Source: Fasciolopsis buskii (taxonomy: Eukaryota; Platyhelminthes; Trematoda; Plagiorchiida; Fasciolidae). From it: a stretch of 64,000 nt of DNA. Position 1 is the stretch's first letter, and every line of letters begins with the position of its first letter. The position numbers and the translations under genes were made by a program. The stretch is taken from NCBI GenBank assembly GCA_008360955.1, contig LUCM01008726.1, positions 385,742-449,741 of the forward strand, in the 5' to 3' direction. The notes below the pieces were generated by a model. That model searched no databases, had not been told where the DNA came from, and was given only the letters and a program-made list of their open reading frames with translations. Positions 10,101-22,508 of this stretch are shown here, one piece after another.

Positions 10101-11403
10101 ACCGATCACTGTGATGTTAAAAGGCAGTTTGGTCTCGCACGGTTCGTTACCACACCTTGTCTTTTGGGATCTTGAGGTTCTGTGTCACTAAGTTTCAAAG
10201 TCATGATTGCCGATCCCACCCTGCATGTGGTGGCTATGGGGTATTCCCCTTACATTACATTCGTGTTTCAAGCATATCACAACAATTAAACGCCGGGACG
10301 CAGGTTGTCAATCCTGTGACTGACTAGAAAATGGAGTTAAAATGCAAACGATTCGAAACACGTTTTGTTGTTCTGCGTCATCCCGAGACCTGTTTTGAAG
10401 TAAATAACTACTTTTGACAGTCTAAAGCCAAGTTTCTTCTGCGTGGGACCTGGTGATACTGTCTTTCTAAGGTTACTAACTCGGTATGTGTTTGTGCACT
10501 CTTTCGTGCGTGTAGTTATGCGGGTGCGTTGAAACGTGCTTGTCATTCATTCTGACCTGAAAAATGCTGATTAGCATAATATCGTTGTGCGGAGTTACAA
10601 AACTTATGCACTTGTGTGCATCTCAGCGTCCAGAAGTGGCAATCATTTTCCATCGGTTGTTCCTAAATCGTTTGCTATCAGAGGACCAAGTAATCGCCTT
10701 CGTGGTTTTGTCGTTTCGGCACGGTTAATGACAAAATCTTCCACAGGTTTTGGCTGTCATTCAAATGTCACTGACCAGCAAGCAGATCGGCGAGCTGTGC
10801 GTGTTCAAATACTTTTTTCTCAGTGAGAATACAAGATCACATTGAACGTTACAAACTTCACTTCGTATCTGCTCGAAATGACTGCCCGGTGTGCTTTCCG
10901 CATCTGGTCGATGTCCTGCTTCGGGTTAAGTGCCCTTCCTTAAAAGTATTCATTGTGTTCTTTAGAATTATCAGGTTTACTAAATTGCAGTTTCCAGTTG
11001 CGGGCTTTCGATCGGACTGTTTTGTTTCTACTTGACCTGAAGTGTGGTATTTGTTTGCTTATTTTGTGTGTGCGTTTGTGTGTATATGTCGATGAACACA
11101 GAAAAGGAATTTTTGAGACACCGGCGTGAAATGCAAATGAATCAGTACTCCCTCACAGGTCACACACCCAACTGGTTCCCCATTAAATTAATATTCGATT
11201 AGTCAGACTGTGAATTTTTTAAAATCTTGCATCATTCTGTCGGTCAGCCCATTGATTTACTTTACTTAGATCAGACAACGTCGTTGTTTTTTTCTCATAG
11301 ATTTGATTTATGGTCCCTCATTCTAATGGCGATCGTGCTATCTGTATGAAGTAAAAGTCTAAGATGTTCACAGCATTTGTTTATATTACCGTCATCATCG
11401 TTC

Positions 11404-11880
11404 AGCGTTAAACAGCAGGGCAAGCCTCACTAACATCTGCCCTTTCCCCAAGGTTACCTATGTCTATAGAAAGAGTGAATATCCAAAGGGAACAGGGCGT
11501 GAACCAACAGGTGGAGAAAGATTAGAATTCTGCAGTGGCCAACACACGGAACACAGTCTAACTGTACAAACGCACTCTTTCAATCATTCTAATTCAATAG
11601 AAAATGACAACACGATAACCACTGTTAACGGTTCACTGCCATATCCTTCAGTGTCTCCAGCCAGCTAGTTGACGGGTCTTTCGGATCCTAATCAACAAGA
11701 CGTGAGATACCTATTCTACCTAAGTTCGCTGAACATTTTCTCATTCCACGTTGACATATCATCTGCTGACTTCCACATGGCTTGTTCCACTCCTTGGGAG
11801 GAACGCAAAATAGGCCATGTGCAACACGTGACCCAACCAACGTAGTCTACTAAGTTTCATACGATGAAACAAGCTATTCT
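11404..11880 (-). mobile_element. RTE-type LINE 3' end
   Basis: Reverse complement of the RTE tail seen at 1-304 and 38100-38473, diverged: C-terminal coding traces, the stop, and a 3' UTR ending near a GATGATGACGG run at the left edge. It lies in the SNX3 intron, antisense to the gene. Confidence 0.75.
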
Positions 11881-11999
11881 CAGAAGTGGCACGGAATACT
11901 GGATTCTTGTCTTCTAGCGATCATTGTCTGCTTCTGTTAAGGCCCAAGGTATACTCTAGGTCAGCTTTCCATTCCTTCAGGCGAGCAAATCAAACCCGA

Positions 12000-13697
12000 G
12001 TTTGCCTCCTTAACTTTTCACACAACAACCTTATTCTTTAGAAATTCCTTTCGCTCGCATCTATCTGTTTCTCTTTTAAACTCCTGCTCAATGACAATGT
12101 CGAACTTTTCACGGAGACGGCCAACGCAATCTTTGATATCTGCCGTCCCTTAGAAACATTATTCTTCTCAAATGGTCTTATCTCCACCCAGAAACTGAAA
12201 TCTCTCTTCTACAAATCCCGTAATAACTCAAGCATGCCGTATATTTCCAACCCAATAAAAGCTTAAATCAAACGCATCAACACTGCATTCGCCAGCCAAC
12301 TCCTGAGTGGTAACAACAATCGATTCCTATGACAAGGCATTCGACTGATGTGTGAGAAGAAACATGCGACGAAGTGCTCGACCTTCTGCGCTTAATTAAG
12401 ATTACCACAGGAGTTGGTCCTGACAGTATGTCTTCAGCTCTTTTAAGGCATGCTGCTGTGGCTCGGACGGATGCATTTACCACTCTGATTAACTCATCAT
12501 TAATCTGGTCTTCTATCCCTGACTGTTGGACACCCGTCACTATTGTTCCCATCCCAAAATCTAGCAGTTGTACTGCTTTAGCAAAGCGTTTTCGCCCCAT
12601 CACCGTAACGTCTTCTGGTCTTAAACTGACGGAGTGTGCTATGCTTAAACGCTTGCGTTCTTCTGTGTATCCTTCTGCTCACCCTTTTCAGCTTGCCTAT
12701 AAATTTAACAGGTCCACTGTGAATGCTGTCGCCTCCCTCATTCATCACATTTGTAAGTCCTTAAGCGCATCTGTGAAATCCGTGCGTCGCGTCTTCCTGG
12801 ACTATTCGTCGGCATTTGGCTCAGTCTCACGGTCTCTTCTACTTCACAAACTGGAAATATTTGGTTATCCCAGGCCTTTTTTTAGCATGGCTGTCTGAAT
12901 AATTCACTAAGCGAACCCAGTGCGCACCAATGGACGGCAAAACTTCAAAACCGTTGATTAACAACTCAGGCGTGCTACAGGGTGCTGTTCTTTCACCGTT
13001 TCTCTTCCCTACTTACAAAGTTTTCCAACAACCTACCTCCTGTTTACGATTTCTCTGCAGGAGCTGGTTTGAATCTTAACACATTTAAATGTTTTCAATG
13101 TCTGTTCTTTCTCTCTCGGTCAGCCTACCCATCCGAAACGTCTTCCATCAGCTCAAAAACTTACCAGGGTTGATTCTGTGAAATATCTAGGAGTTACTAT
13201 TGATAGAAATCTGAATTGGACTTCTCACATTCTCACTTGTGTAAAGAATCTTTAACAGTTGTCATTTAAAATCAGAAAGCTTCGACGCTACAAGGTGAAA
13301 CAAAGCACCATCTCCTGTTCTGCATACCAATGTTTTTCCAATCTTTCCTTAATTTTCTCCTTTTTTCCAGATTTACTTAAAAAAAGACCTTAAATTTCTT
13401 CTCTAGGAGCTATCATTTATTAGCCGTGTGTCATTCGTACCACTAACTGAGTTATCTCTCAATTTTTGTGATCAGCACTTATCAACGTGAAAAATTTGCT
13501 CACAAAATTCTTTCCGATCTGAGGTATCCTCTGCACAACGATCTTCCAAAGTGCAGCTCTCATTTTTCAACACGATCCGCTTTTCGTTCCATACCGTCCA
13601 GAATCAATATCCATAGGAACTCCACTGTCCCATATTTATCACGCATTTCGACAAACCGTGACCAGGTTTCAGCAGAATTCCTGAGCAACCTGTCCTA
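12000..13697 (+). mobile_element. CR1-like LINE copy with RT, catalytic box deleted
   Basis: The open stretch 12374-12898 (174 codons) encodes the RT fingers and palm start: TTGVGPDSMSSALLRHAA, IVPIPKSS, RFRPITVTSS, HPFQLAYKFNRSTVNAV and VFLDYSSAFGSVSR (first catalytic Asp). Further on, in shifted frames, are NNSGVLQGAVLSPFLF, then GLNLNTFKCFQC, VDSVKYLGVTIDRNLNWTSH and the C-terminal STRSAF...NRDQVSAEFLSNLS. The block that should hold the (F/Y)ADD motif, between LSPFLF and GLNLN, is missing. The copy is therefore dead. It sits in the SNX3 intron in the sense orientation. Confidence 0.85.
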
Positions 13698-13849
13698 ATT
13701 CGTTATGATTATTCCTGAATGAGTTCTTTTATATTCTTTACGAGGCGATGAATGTAATTCTTATTTTATTTATTAATTTATTTTTTCCCTATTTTATTTT
13801 TACCCTCACATTTTTGACTGAAATGCGACATTATTTATTGTACGCAAAA

Positions 13850-14175
13850 GCCAGTATAATACAGTACAATACGGATGCTGGCAGCTTCAACGCTCTTGCG
13901 TTTAAGCTGATATCCCCGTTTTTAGTGCAGTCACTGTGCCAGCCCTTCTTAAAGATAGGGAGAATACCAGATGCCTTCCTTTGAGGGGGACTTTCTGAGG
14001 ATACCAAACTTTTGAAAAAAAACCTAAAGTCCTCTGACCGATTCCATTTTTTATCTTGAAATACGGCTTAGGTAGGCCGTCGGAATTCGGCGGTTTGCAC
14101 CGTCCTTGGGCTCGTATCTCCTTTCGGATCTCTCTGAGAAAATGGACCTTTTGAAGCAGGGCACAGGACATCAGG
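13850..14175 (-). mobile_element. RTE-type LINE, RT start (left half of an interrupted copy)
   Basis: Minus strand encodes FLREIRKEI.A.GRCKPPNSDGLPK, FFSKVWYPQKVP and, in another frame, a KKGW.SDC.KNGDISLNARA-like patch, the RTE RT N-terminus. It continues the fragment at 14446-15115 across the hairpin-repeat insertion. Confidence 0.75.
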
Positions 14176-14330
14176 ACCAAATGATGTAAGGAGTGTATCG
14201 CGAAATCGATGCGTCATGTATTGGTTTTTTATTGTGAATGATATAATGTTAATAACAGCGTTGTTGGTAGATGTAATGCGCCAACGTTTCGACTACCGTG
14301 GGTAGTCTTTCTCAAGACAATTTTTCTTTT
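14176..14330 (-). repeat. Hairpin repeat family (hammerhead-like), copy 3
   Basis: Minus-strand copy with the full tail (CCAAATGATGTAAGGAGTGTATCG on the plus strand), GTGAATGATATAATGTTAATAAC, and the GACTACCCACGGTAGTC hairpin. It is directly followed by a plus-strand copy, making a palindrome. Confidence 0.75.
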
Positions 14331-14445
14331 GATTGTAAAACTTGCCTTGAGAAAGACCACCCACGGTAGTCGAAACGTAGGCGCATTACGTCTACCGAAA
14401 ACGCTGTGTTATTAACATTATATCATTCACAATTAAAAACAGGCC
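14331..14445 (+). repeat. Hairpin repeat family (hammerhead-like), copy 4
   Basis: Plus-strand copy starting about 10 bases after the end of the minus-strand copy. The hairpin's 5' arm reads GACCACC here, with one mismatch to GGTAGTC. It lacks the last part of the tail. Together with 14176-14330 it forms an inverted pair inserted in an RTE copy. Confidence 0.75.
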
Positions 14446-15115
14446 ACGGGACGTGTATCGGAATAGTTACGGAAGGGACTGACGCCGAAGGTCAGGTAAA
14501 CTTTGCTTTAAAGTGCTTCGCCTGGTGCACAGGACGTCACTGCCGATCATGGTTGGGTAACTGTCAGTTTTACAGGTCGTCTTTCTCAAATTCAACCTTT
14601 ATCCAACTGTAGCTCAGGTGAAGTGAAACAGCTTGTGGGGACTTCAAATGGCATCAGGGTGCATAATGAAATCACCAGGTCTTGCTATCCCCACGAAGAA
14701 CTGCGGTTATTTCACTTCTTGTTACGAGCCGCTTTTCGCCATATTCTCTCTCAGCATGGATGGGCTGGTGTGCGCCAAAAAAGCGCAAACTCAGCAGAAG
14801 CTCAGTATCCCACAACACGACGGGTCAGGCGATAACTCACTATGGGTACAGAATGCATCACATTCTTGTTATTAGTTGCGGGCAATTCTAGCTTTTCAGA
14901 CAGTCCGCTTCGGAAAATTGGTAGACGAGTCGTGTCAGATAGTTTATCGTAGTCTAGCTAATACTGCGTTGTGTTTTGAGCGCCCATCAAAGCACGTGGA
15001 TAGTTTGATGCAGGCTAACGCGTGATCGGAGTCAAAGTGAGTGTCCCAGTACGATCGGCAATCTTGTAAACAGTACCACCGTTCGAAACTAATTGCTCTT
15101 GATGAAAGTGAGAAT
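14446..15115 (-). mobile_element. RTE-type LINE, endonuclease and linker (right half of an interrupted copy)
   Basis: Minus strand 15115-14940 encodes AISFERWYCLQDCRSYWDTHFDSDHALA, the end of the RTE endonuclease (the DSDHA metal-site patch is intact). The segment 14880-14450 is a diverged linker homologous to 790-1210. The copy is interrupted at 14176-14445 by two hairpin repeats. Confidence 0.8.
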
Positions 15116-15339
15116 ATTGAATGCAAAGGGGAGTAGAACGAGTCATTACAGAAACGAATAGTTGTCTGCAATGGAAAGCCGCCTTTGTGAGTGGTAGACG
15201 TATGCGAAAACATCAGACATGTTCGTATTTGTGTACGTTATGGGCTATTGTAAACATCGGTCGCCGAATCCAGATTAACCCTTTCTTCTGGGATGCACCT
15301 CTAGTCTTTGGGCAACCAGACGCTATCTCCACGGCAGCA

Positions 15340-15640
15340 GAGTCATTCCAGACGAGCTGGTGGTTGGTTGATCGGTTTATGAGTCTCTTGTAGAAAATCT
15401 TGATGGGTCAGTGGAACACGACAAGGGACAGTGGCCTTATTTGAGTTTCGGGCCGCATTCTCCACGTCACAGCGCCACCAGCGGCCTCTTACGGTACGTT
15501 TTAAGAACACTCGCCGGGCAGATGACCACGACAACCTCAACACTATCGTCGCTTATCCACGACCGTTTATTTGATGAGGTTGGGTTAAAACTTATTCACG
15601 GTTAACTTTGTAAGTCGTGGCCGTTTCTTTATCCGGGTCG
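15340..15640. repeat. Unclassified interspersed repeat R1, copy 2
   Basis: Collinear with 2410-2800, including the CCACGTCACAG block and the GGTTATT/CTTATTCACGGTTAAC region. Class unknown. Confidence 0.5.
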
Positions 15641-16910
15641 CGCCCGGTAGCGTACAGCTTTGCTCTGAGTTCCGACTGGGACTCAGACTTATCTCATTTG
15701 AGTGTTACCAGGCCACGGAATCAGAACAACAGCGTTGGTAACATCTCGTAACTGTTTATAATGTTGCTACCATACTTATCTGCCACTACTGGTGTGACAT
15801 TGGCAATTTGTTTTTCTACGGTCTGAGTTGACAAAAAAACAGCTATTCATTTTCGTTGATGTACTCGTAAACCAAGATCCATGTATGTATCGTGACTTCC
15901 ACTTCCTAATGTGGCTCCATCATGCTTGTTCTACGCTGTTGTTTGATAGTTTGCGTTTCTTGACTCAACACGGTGGAGCGGTTCGTGCCGTAGAATCACT
16001 AAGGGCATCGCGCTTGTTACATTCGGTGTAACTAACCAGCTCTGTCGCTTTCGTCTTTCGCTGTACACAATCTAGCTTTATTCACGTTTCATGTTTTGAG
16101 GAACTTTAATCTAGATCTAGAGGGCTGGATTTAGGCCAGGGATAAGCATTAAACAGATAGTTTCCCACTTACTTTCTTATTTATCTCACACTAATTGTGC
16201 GATGTTCCGGGAAGTCAATAGCCGAGCAAAGAAGTAACCGGTAGTGGTACTTTGGTCTAATGTCATTATTCGAGAGGCATTTTGAGCGCTTCTCAGGGTC
16301 TCATGAATTGATGGGGAATATCGAGTGGTACGACTTGATAGCAACTGACTTGGTTGTAATTGTTGCCTCTCGTCACCTATGCGATTCCCTCGCATAAAGT
16401 TGCTTGTCGTTTACTAGGCCCTACAATTATGCTTGTTTTTGTGCACTAAACGTTGTTGCCAGGTTGCAGTCAAAATTAAGAAATGGTCGAGATTTCACGG
16501 TATTTCAGGTTTGGTTAATCACTGAACTTCGCGACATTTGACATACAAACCATCATGTAGATTAATTAACACTTTGTTCGAATGTAGATCTCTTGGAGAA
16601 TAATCCTTGTATCTAACTTGAAATGTAATCCTCTTCTGTGCAAGAGGTGTTTTTGTGCCCGCATCAAGATGTAAAAACTGCTGAGGCGCCGTTTAACGTG
16701 GTATTTGAATGTTGTTCACTGTTGAGACTGAATATTACATGACGAATTAGACGACGGCAATTAGGTGCAATGTATGCGTTGCGGCTTCAAGATTCATTCG
16801 GTATTTTAAGAACTCCGATTTACGATGTTCTTAGGAATGCAGATACTACTGCCTTGTTTGCCACTTTCTGTTCAGTTGCGAGTTAATTTGCAATACATAT
16901 ATGTATGTTT

Positions 16911-17000
16911 TTTATAGTTGAGAAGGCTTACACTGAGTTAATACGTTTATCGTGACGTTTCGATCCAAACTAGGACTCGTTGTCAAACGTGAATGAGTAT
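16911..17000 (-). repeat. Lone Penelope-like terminal repeat
   Basis: Matches the terminal repeats of the element at 57205-59895 in the same plus-strand orientation: GAGAAGGCTTACACTGAGTTAATACG, then GACGTTTCGATCC, TAGGACTCGTTGTCAAACGTGAATGAGT. It stops at a TA-rich stretch. No ORF is attached, so it is a solo or truncated terminal repeat. Confidence 0.85.
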
Positions 17001-17049
17001 GTATATATTTAGATTATATATATAGTGGAAGAACTGACAGGGGAAATCC

Positions 17050-17370
17050 TTGAAGTCAATATTTTGATAGGTCGATGCCTTATCATGGCTTTACCTCCAC
17101 GGGTTTTTCCAGTCATTCTCAGGCTCCGCGAACGGAGCACAATGCGGAAGCCGATGCGTAACACTACCCCAACCAGTAAAATCCAGCAGAGTAATATGGC
17201 ATAAATTGGGCCCGCGGCACACTTTTCCGCCGATGCACTTTCGAGCTGCGAAATTGTTTATTTGCCGATGCTACGGAACTCGCGAGATGTTCAAGGAGAA
17301 TTAGCCCTTCAACATCGGCCGGTAGAACAGGCCAGGTTTCGCATGCGTCTAAGAGCGCAATACGTACAAC
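17050..17370 (-). mobile_element. RTE-type LINE RT C-terminal fragment
   Basis: Minus strand encodes VVRIALLDACETWPVLPADVEG, then in other frames WLG and a W.KPVEV trace near 17090, the normal order of RTE C-terminal motifs (CETW...ADV...WLGHV..M...W). Several frameshifts are present. Confidence 0.65.
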
Positions 17371-17795
17371 AGTATTGTGCATGCAGCATTTCAAGTATTT
17401 AAGACCAACTTTTCTTTTGTGCTGCTTGAATATATGCGTGAATAAACCACTCGAGAAATCGCAGTCTTCTTGGCTAGGTAAAATGGGAAACAAACAGTTG
17501 TATATCTTGAAGAATAATCTTACTGATATTTTTGGTTGTGATACAGTGATCCTGACCAGGTATGTGATACTAGAAGCCGCTCTTCGAACTCCAGTTATCA
17601 TGGTAAAACAATAAAAACTCCTTTATGGAGGAGGTTGGACTAGGAACAGAAAAGTTGATCTCACGATTGATAAGATGGTGGTCCGATGCGTCATTAGGAG
17701 AAATGTGCAAATAAAACGCAGTCGGGATTTAAGAAAGCCCCAAGGGGTGTGCGTCGTCACAACCATTGTCGGAAACTGTTTGAGGAAACGGACCC

Positions 17796-17820
17796 ATGGT
17801 GATAACTTGTTTATCACCAT
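17796..17820. repeat. Perfect 10-bp inverted repeat
   Basis: ATGGTGATAA, a 5-base spacer CTTGT, then TTATCACCAT. It could fold as a hairpin; function unknown and chance is possible. Confidence 0.6.
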
Positions 17821-19179
17821 TAGGTAAACGACGTACATTTTCTGAGCTACAGTACATGAGTAATCTAATTTCGTTTATGTGGAATTCACATACGGATAAA
17901 TTAACTATATGCTGTTTGCCGTTGTTGAAGTTGCTGTAGTTACGAAATTCTAACAGTTCTCGATCCACTTGGTTGATTGACTTGACGTAGTCCGCCCACT
18001 TGATGCAATCATTTCAATGGAGTTTATCGGAATCATTTGTATTATTAACCAATAGTATCCTCGGAACCTTTTACTTCACACCCAGACTATATTAACGCTA
18101 GGTGTTTTTCTGCACTTAGATTATACTCCTTGAAAATTCTACCAGTCACATGTTGCATACTATGCCTGTTGATGGATGATGTTAGGTGTGGTTTTTTACC
18201 AGCTCATCACGTGCATCGTGGTAACAACAGTAGATTGCCCTTTGTTCTTTACACACTAAAAGAAATGAACAATCTACTTTTTAAAGTTAATGAAGTTTTT
18301 TGTTAATTTGTTATGACATGCTTCACACGCTATCATGGTGGAAAGGACATGCCCCACAGCCGTTAGAACTCGCTGCACAAAAGGAGGATGTCCAACAACT
18401 CTGACCCTGAAACTTGGAGTGGTATAAAACCACATGAAGTCAGGTCAGATGTGGTAACCACCCGGGCAACATTGGATTGCCGTCTATTGCCATTTACTTA
18501 TTAAAAGAGTTTTGTATGCTGCATCACATTCTTTTTTGTTTGTTTTCTTTAGGGAAACGACAGTGCCTTGTTTTTAGTCATAGTCGGCAACGAATTTAAG
18601 GCTGAAAAGTAAAGAAATTGACGTGTGACTCACGACCTTCAGACTGAAACACCGCCATTCTGGTCGCTTGACTGTCACTGATCAATACAACCCGAAACCC
18701 TAATTATACTTGCGTTCATGTAAATCGATAGGCTGTAATCGTTGCCACCATTCTATCTTTCTTTAATCGCGGACAGAAAAATACCATTAAATTGATTAAT
18801 GACCAACACTGACTTTCATCCTGAGTTCCTTTTCGCAGCATCTCACTCATTCTCTTGTTCTTTACGAGATTCTCGAAACGATGGAACATCGGACCTTTGT
18901 GTATTCACCCTACAAACAAAACGAACGGTCACTTGTTTATTTATCTGCTGTCCTTTGTCACGATTGATCTTTTGGGTTTTTCGACTTCTGTCTTCTATCA
19001 TCTTCTGTTGTTATGTGATTTAAATTATCATCCAAGATCTTGGTCCAGTCACGTACAAAAATAATGGGCTATCGATAGCGAGTTTCTAGCTCAGACTGAC
19101 ATCCAATCTGGCAGACCAGGAGACTGATTCCTAAGACCTCTACCCAGTAGCGTAATCGAATTTTTGGGCTTCAGGTAAT

Positions 19180-20275
19180 CCATCCCATGTAGTTCGTCTG
19201 ATCGTGGCGGCACACAAGCCGTCGCATCATATCAGAGTGCACTCCTGAACGCCCAAGCTGAGTCAACGCGATGTAGAAATAGTCTAGAGGAGGTTAAAGC
19301 GGCCCTTTCGGACTAGATCCCAGTCAACAGTCGCTTGTGCGCCGCGAGACTGCAGGGATCAGTCAGCATACGGAAGGATAGTAGTATTAAGCGCAGTTTG
19401 TCATCTCGGCGTACGCTCCAACAGACTGCAACACTGATATGCAAAAGGCGAGTTCTATGACGAACTTGTCTTCCTTGTTCGGAAGAGCAAGAGCTCTGAC
19501 ATTGTAGTGGTAACAGGTGATTCTATTGCACAAGTTAGAAAATTGAGTGCATCGGAGTCCTTTTCAGGTGGGAGATGTGCCTTGCCTGCTCAGAAAACAG
19601 ATAATGGAGAAGGACTTCTCCAGTTTTGTGCAGACAATCGTTTATTCCCGTCTTGTACGAATTTCCGACAGTTTGCGTCGCACAGCGACATGGCGTTCTA
19701 ACTCGACAGGTGGTCTGAGTCAGATCGACAATATTGCAATAAGCTACCGTTGGTGTGGTTCTGTCCAGAACTAGATTGTACTGGACCATGCGTTAGTTTC
19801 AATGAGATTTTTGCTTCAACTCAACGGCCATCGGTGCAGGCCACAAACACGATTGACCGTCGAACGTCTGTCTGATTCGGCTGTTCTCAACAGCTATGAG
19901 CAGAAACTATCCGACGAACTAAGAACTCCGACGAGCAGCAATGTAGATGAGCAGTGAAATCAACTTAAGCAGCAGAGTTCGGCTGTGGTCCTAGGTCTAG
20001 CGTCCTTCAAAGACATTGGATCTCGCAAGGGTCGCTGGGTCTAATGGAGCAAAAACGCCAGCCCCCTAACTACAAGGAGGTGAATAAGATGTGTCGACAG
20101 TTGCAGTGTCAGTTGAAGATTAGTCTTCAGAATGACCGTGAAAACTGGTGGATTAAGGTAATCGAAGAAATGTAAGTAGCGGGCGCTTCAGGTAGTAGTC
20201 AAAAACTGTTTAAGCTTATATGTGACACTGAAGAGCGGCAAACTTCGGTTAGTGAAGTCAGACGACTTTCTCTTC
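19180..20275 (+). mobile_element. RTE-type LINE 5' half (endonuclease and linker)
   Basis: Plus strand shows ISAYAPTDCNTD, KGEFYDELVFLVRKSKSSD, VVTGDSIAQVRKLSASE (GD.NAQV metal site with Asn changed to Ser), NGEGLLQFCADNRLF, TNFR, LSQIDNIAISYRWCGSVQ, then the linker RENWWIKVIEEM and SSQKLFKLICDTEERQTSVSE. These are the endonuclease and linker motifs of RTE elements in order. It stops near 20275 before the RT. Stops show decay. Confidence 0.8.
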
Positions 20276-20439
20276 GGTAGCTGTTGGACTATCCTTTTTG
20301 TTCACTCACTCTTCCTGCGTTGTTTGGTATTGTGTGTACACGGATGTTAAAGACTCCGGTCCGTGATTTTGAGTCACGTTTTGAGTGTGTCCATGCAACA
20401 GATTTTGTGTGTTAGTGTTTTATCTGGAGTCTGCGCATT

Positions 20440-20830
20440 TCTCTGCTTTGCGAGACGCACGACATCTAATCCGCTTCTGCTTTTTGCTGCGCTGCCCTGC
20501 CCTCTTCTGGTGTACCACTTGGTTAGACGTCATCAGGAGGCTATCAAAATGGTCTAAGATAATCTACCCGCAAATGCCCAGCTTAGTCGATGGGGTGCGT
20601 CTCAGGCCTCGAGTCGGCTGCTGATCACGAACGCTCCGTTAAATGCTCCCAAAGACCGGTGTCCCATATGCCGTGTTCTGGTAAAGTCCAACGCACTGCA
20701 TCCTCGTGGCTGTCCTCACTAAAGTGCGAGGAAAAAGGCGAATGCCGGGCGCCTCCATCGAATTGGCTGTTCTTTGGGAATTAGCTAAACCCTGATTCCA
20801 AATCAATCACGGACGTGCGTTCGAAGCATA
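20440..20830. repeat. Unclassified interspersed repeat R2, copy 2
   Basis: Collinear with 5430-5770 through the GCGAGGAAAAAGGCGAATG and CTGATTCCAAAT blocks. Class unknown. Confidence 0.45.
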
Positions 20831-22508
20831 CGGCAACTATGGAGGAGAGTTGTGCTGGGTGCCCAGGATTTTTAGTCCTATCCGAAGTACGCGTGAACTG
20901 AGCATTCAAGAACCTCCAGTGGGTTGCGTGATCCTCAGATCGTCGAACCGTCCTGCGAATTAGACCACTTGTTCAAAGGCCCGAAGTAGGGCCCTGTTAT
21001 ATAACGACTAGTCATTGTTCTGCTCTCCAATCAGCCAATCCTTGCTCCCGATATGTATCGTCCATCCCCACTAGCTCAAGCGAGAACAACCACAGCCAAC
21101 CATCATAAAATCTTGTTTTATTTGGTGAAAGCACCGCATATTTATAGGCTACTTTGTGTATTTGCACCTGTGCGACCGTCATTATTTTACCGGTTGTCCG
21201 GGTGCCCCCTAATTAATCCATCTTGTTTGATACGACCTACTTGATTCGGTTCATGTCATTTTGTTGTTGAATTCGAACCTCATCCTGATTGGTTATTCCA
21301 ACTCACTATATTGCCTTCTCAGTTTGCATATCCACACGTTTATTTTCTGATCGCGCTACTATGTCGGCTGGCAGCTGGTAGCCCATGGTTTTGCTTTCTG
21401 TACTCACCCCTGTCTAGCAAGATCGGACTACATCCACACGTGTCTATTGATCGCAGTTTGTCTGGCACGGTTCACCCTCGCGCAACCACTGAGAACCAGT
21501 GAGACAGCTTTACTAAAATCAGACGCAATGAGGATTACATTATCATTCTCTCACAGGTCCGGTGAGCCAGTTTTCTATTTCGGTTTCAGCAACCGGATAG
21601 TACCATATCCCCAGAGTAATCAGGGATCTCGATGGATAACCTATGACGTGGAGATGGGAAATGGAGGAACTACCATGCGTTGTTCCTTTTTCTCTCCCCT
21701 TTCTCGTCATTTGCCAGGATTCCGATCTGTACTCGAATATCCGTGAAATGTAAATATGTATGCTAATAGAGGCTGTTTCTCCTGTCACTGTACGCGGAGT
21801 ACGCGACGTCTGGTGTTGACGAATTGTGTTCCTGTTTCCGTGGTATTTTCAGCCCGTAAAAACCACATTTTTTGACTTCCACGAAGAACGTGCTGACCAT
21901 TCATCTTCTTTTGTTATTCTGCTGTTCAGCATTCAGAGTCTCTACTTGGAAAGTGTGAATGTGCCCTGTTAGATTTTGACCCAGAGAAAAGACCGCTCTT
22001 GTCGTTTTTTCATTCCTGATTTTCATTAGGTGCATTTATTCTTAATTGGTTTGAAATTCGCAGTAGTACGATGTGTTTTCGAGCATAAAAAAGCTGAACC
22101 TCAACAGATGAGGGTATCACAAAACATGTTCAAACATATCTACCACAAAAATGAAAATGCTTAGCGTTTGTTATTTCTTAATGCAGAACATAAAATATTG
22201 TTGGATTGCGTTTGAATTTTGATGGTCCTGTGATTAAGCATGTTACAAAAACAATCAGACCCGATATCCCGCGGGAACACAACGTCCAGTGAGGATTTTT
22301 TGGAACGCTTGGGAATTTCGAACCTAGTACATAACCACCGCGTCCTCTCGCGATTAAGACTGATGTAACAAATATAGGAGTTTTATTTTTATCTCAGTCC
22401 AACCACACTCGTGTGCACGTCTGCATCTGTCGAACATGCCGTTCACCTTGTGCTCATATGACCCCGTTTTGCCTTTCATTCTTTCAATCTATCTCTCTCT
22501 GGTTCCAG

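Larger units (their letters stand above)
7303..22508 (+). other. SNX3 intron, 15.2 kb, transposon-filled
   Basis: Bounded by GTGAGT at 7303 and a pyrimidine-rich ...CTCTGGTTCCAG at 22508. It contains a CR1-type LINE (12.0-13.7 kb), several RTE fragments, a palindromic hairpin-repeat pair, a lone Penelope terminal repeat and tRNA-like SINE heads. The parts not covered by other entries (7309-7899, 8061-10039, 10101-11403, 15641-16910, 17371-19180 and 20831-22508) show no gene that I can support. Confidence 0.9.
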
